Below are positions 6,244-7,134 of a stretch of DNA of 7,134 bases, in pieces. The first letter of the stretch is position 1, and each line of letters starts with the position of its first letter. Made by a program: the position numbers and the translations under genes. The stretch is from the NCBI GenBank assembly GCA_018713805.1, contig DVOF01000041.1, positions 1-7,134 of the forward strand, given 5' to 3'. The stretch is from Candidatus Aphodoplasma excrementigallinarum. Lineage in GTDB: Bacteria > Bacillota > Clostridia > UBA1381 > UMGS1253. Under the pieces are notes generated by a model that saw only the letters and a list, made by a program, of their open reading frames with translations, had not been told where the DNA came from and did not search any database.

Positions 6244-7134
6244 TATGAGTCGAGCACTTTGGATACGGTGTCTAACAGGCGTGCAACCGCTTCCGACGGC
6301 TGCGGCGCATGCAAAATCCCGAACGGCGCCGTGCAGTCCCACCGCACCGGGATGTTTTTCAGCATTGGATGGATGTTGTCGAGCGGCCGCATGACCGCCA
6401 AGAGGTTCCCTTCCTGCTCACACTGGTTGAACACATTGACATTGTAAAACGGAAAATCCTCAACATGGATCTGCGGATGATTTTCCCACAGTTCGTCGCG
6501 GAGCAAATCGATAAATTTGTTCCACCCGCGCCCAATCATCATCAGCGTTCTGCCGTATAGGTCGCTGATCTCGAGCATATCCTTTCCGGCAAGGGGGTCG
6601 TTGACCGATACCGCGCAGCAAATCGGCTCATCCGACAGCTTTAAGGCCGCACATTCCCTTGACTTTAAAAACGCATCGTCATAGGTCCCTGCAACAATAT
6701 CGATATTCTGACCTAAATTTTTCAGAATATCGCGCGCATTTTCCGGCGTATTTTCAAAGGAGACAACCTGAAATTTCAGATTCGGGCACATATCCGATAT
6801 TTTCGGCCACAAATCCGTTACAAATTTACTCGGCGTCATCAAGGACGTACCGATACGAATCACCTGTTCGCTCTTTTTCATGGCGTTTTTCGCCCGGTTG
6901 ATCGAGTCTCTGGAATAACGGATGATATGTTTCGCATCTTTATAGAAGGACTTCCCAGCCTCTGTCAGGAAAATGCCGCGGTTGGTGCGCACAAACAAGG
7001 GAAATCCCAAATCATTCTCCAAAAGGTTGATCTGCTTGAGCACGGCTGTAGGAGAAATGTACAAAACCTCGGCAGCCTTTGAAAAACTGCCCTGGTCTGC
7101 AACCTGTATGAACGTGTCGAGCTGTTTGTTATAC
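6243..7134 (-). CDS. LysR-family transcriptional regulator (start codon cut by window edge)
   Basis: The protein is about 297 residues, normal for LysR regulators. The N-terminal winged helix-turn-helix is clear: TFIQVADQGSFSKAAEVLYISPTAV, then INLLENDLGFPLFVRTNRGIFLTEAGK (first 60 residues), followed by the linker helix. The C-terminal part (from about IRIGTSLMTPS) is the effector-binding periplasmic-protein-like fold. The final in-window base is a G preceding TAT AAC AAA CAG, so the start is almost certainly an ATG lacking only its first two bases. The TTG at 7064, which would cut off the first half of the helix-turn-helix, is not the start. LysR regulators usually control a divergent neighbour; here that would be beyond the right edge. 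The propeller gene converges on it and is an unlikely target. The effector cannot be told. Confidence 0.93.
   Translation of the reverse strand, partial: YNKQLDTFIQVADQGSFSKAAEVLYISPTAVLKQINLLENDLGFPLFVRTNRGIFLTEAGKSFYKDAKHIIRYSRDSINRAKNAMKKSEQVIRIGTSLMTPSKFVTDLWPKISDMCPNLKFQVVSFENTPENARDILKNLGQNIDIVAGTYDDAFLKSRECAALKLSDEPICCAVSVNDPLAGKDMLEISDLYGRTLMMIGRGWNKFIDLLRDELWENHPQIHVEDFPFYNVNVFNQCEQEGNLLAVMRPLDNIHPMLKNIPVRWDCTAPFGILHAPQPSEAVARLLDTVSKVLDS

Noticed and set aside
7062..7064. TTG as the start of the LysR gene
   Set aside because: It would remove half of the helix-turn-helix. The frame continues to the edge with the standard LysR N-terminus and a G consistent with ATG.

Overview
The window reads like part of a chromosome from a moderately GC-rich Clostridia-type Firmicute. 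Three things point there: strong AGGAGG-like ribosome binding sites; a CsaB-type pyruvyl transferase, which in Gram-positives decorates the cell-wall polymer that holds SLH-domain S-layer proteins; and a BofC C-terminal-like protein, a domain first known from sporulating Bacilli. No more exact taxon can be supported. There are six real genes. No rRNA, tRNA, CRISPR array or intact mobile element is visible.

Left block, plus strand (1-2660). A long two-domain protein fuses a GT4-type glycosyltransferase to a CsaB-like polysaccharide pyruvyl transferase; its first few codons lie off the left edge. Its 3' end overlaps ruvX/yqgF (pre-16S rRNA processing nuclease / Holliday-junction resolvase-like) by 23 bases, and the ruvX ribosome binding site lies inside the upstream gene. 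A strong hairpin at 2680-2708 ends this unit and also serves the convergent minus-strand unit.

Middle block, minus strand (4684 down to 2718). A small Se/S-carrier-like (DUF3343) protein with a Cys-x-x-Cys motif is followed, with an ATGA overlap, by a PLP-dependent cysteine desulfurase-family enzyme. After 75 bases comes a single-pass membrane protein with a Pro/Thr/Ser-rich linker and a BofC-like C-terminal domain. The first two genes form a coherent sulfur/selenium-handling pair.

Right block. A divergently transcribed plus-strand gene (TTG start at 4843) encodes a protein I do not recognise by name. It has about seven repeats of roughly 47 residues that look like beta-propeller blades, one Asp-box-like motif, and a C-terminal coiled coil. 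It has no signal peptide. It ends in a hairpin, then a roughly 200-base AT-richer stretch with a second hairpin and what may be a decayed minus-strand reading frame. The window closes with a LysR-family regulator on the minus strand, complete except for what are probably the first two bases of its start codon.

The best candidates for undescribed biology are the propeller/coiled-coil protein next to the Se/S pair, the GT4-CsaB fusion, and the decayed stretch behind the LysR gene. Nothing here amounts to a clearly new multi-gene system.
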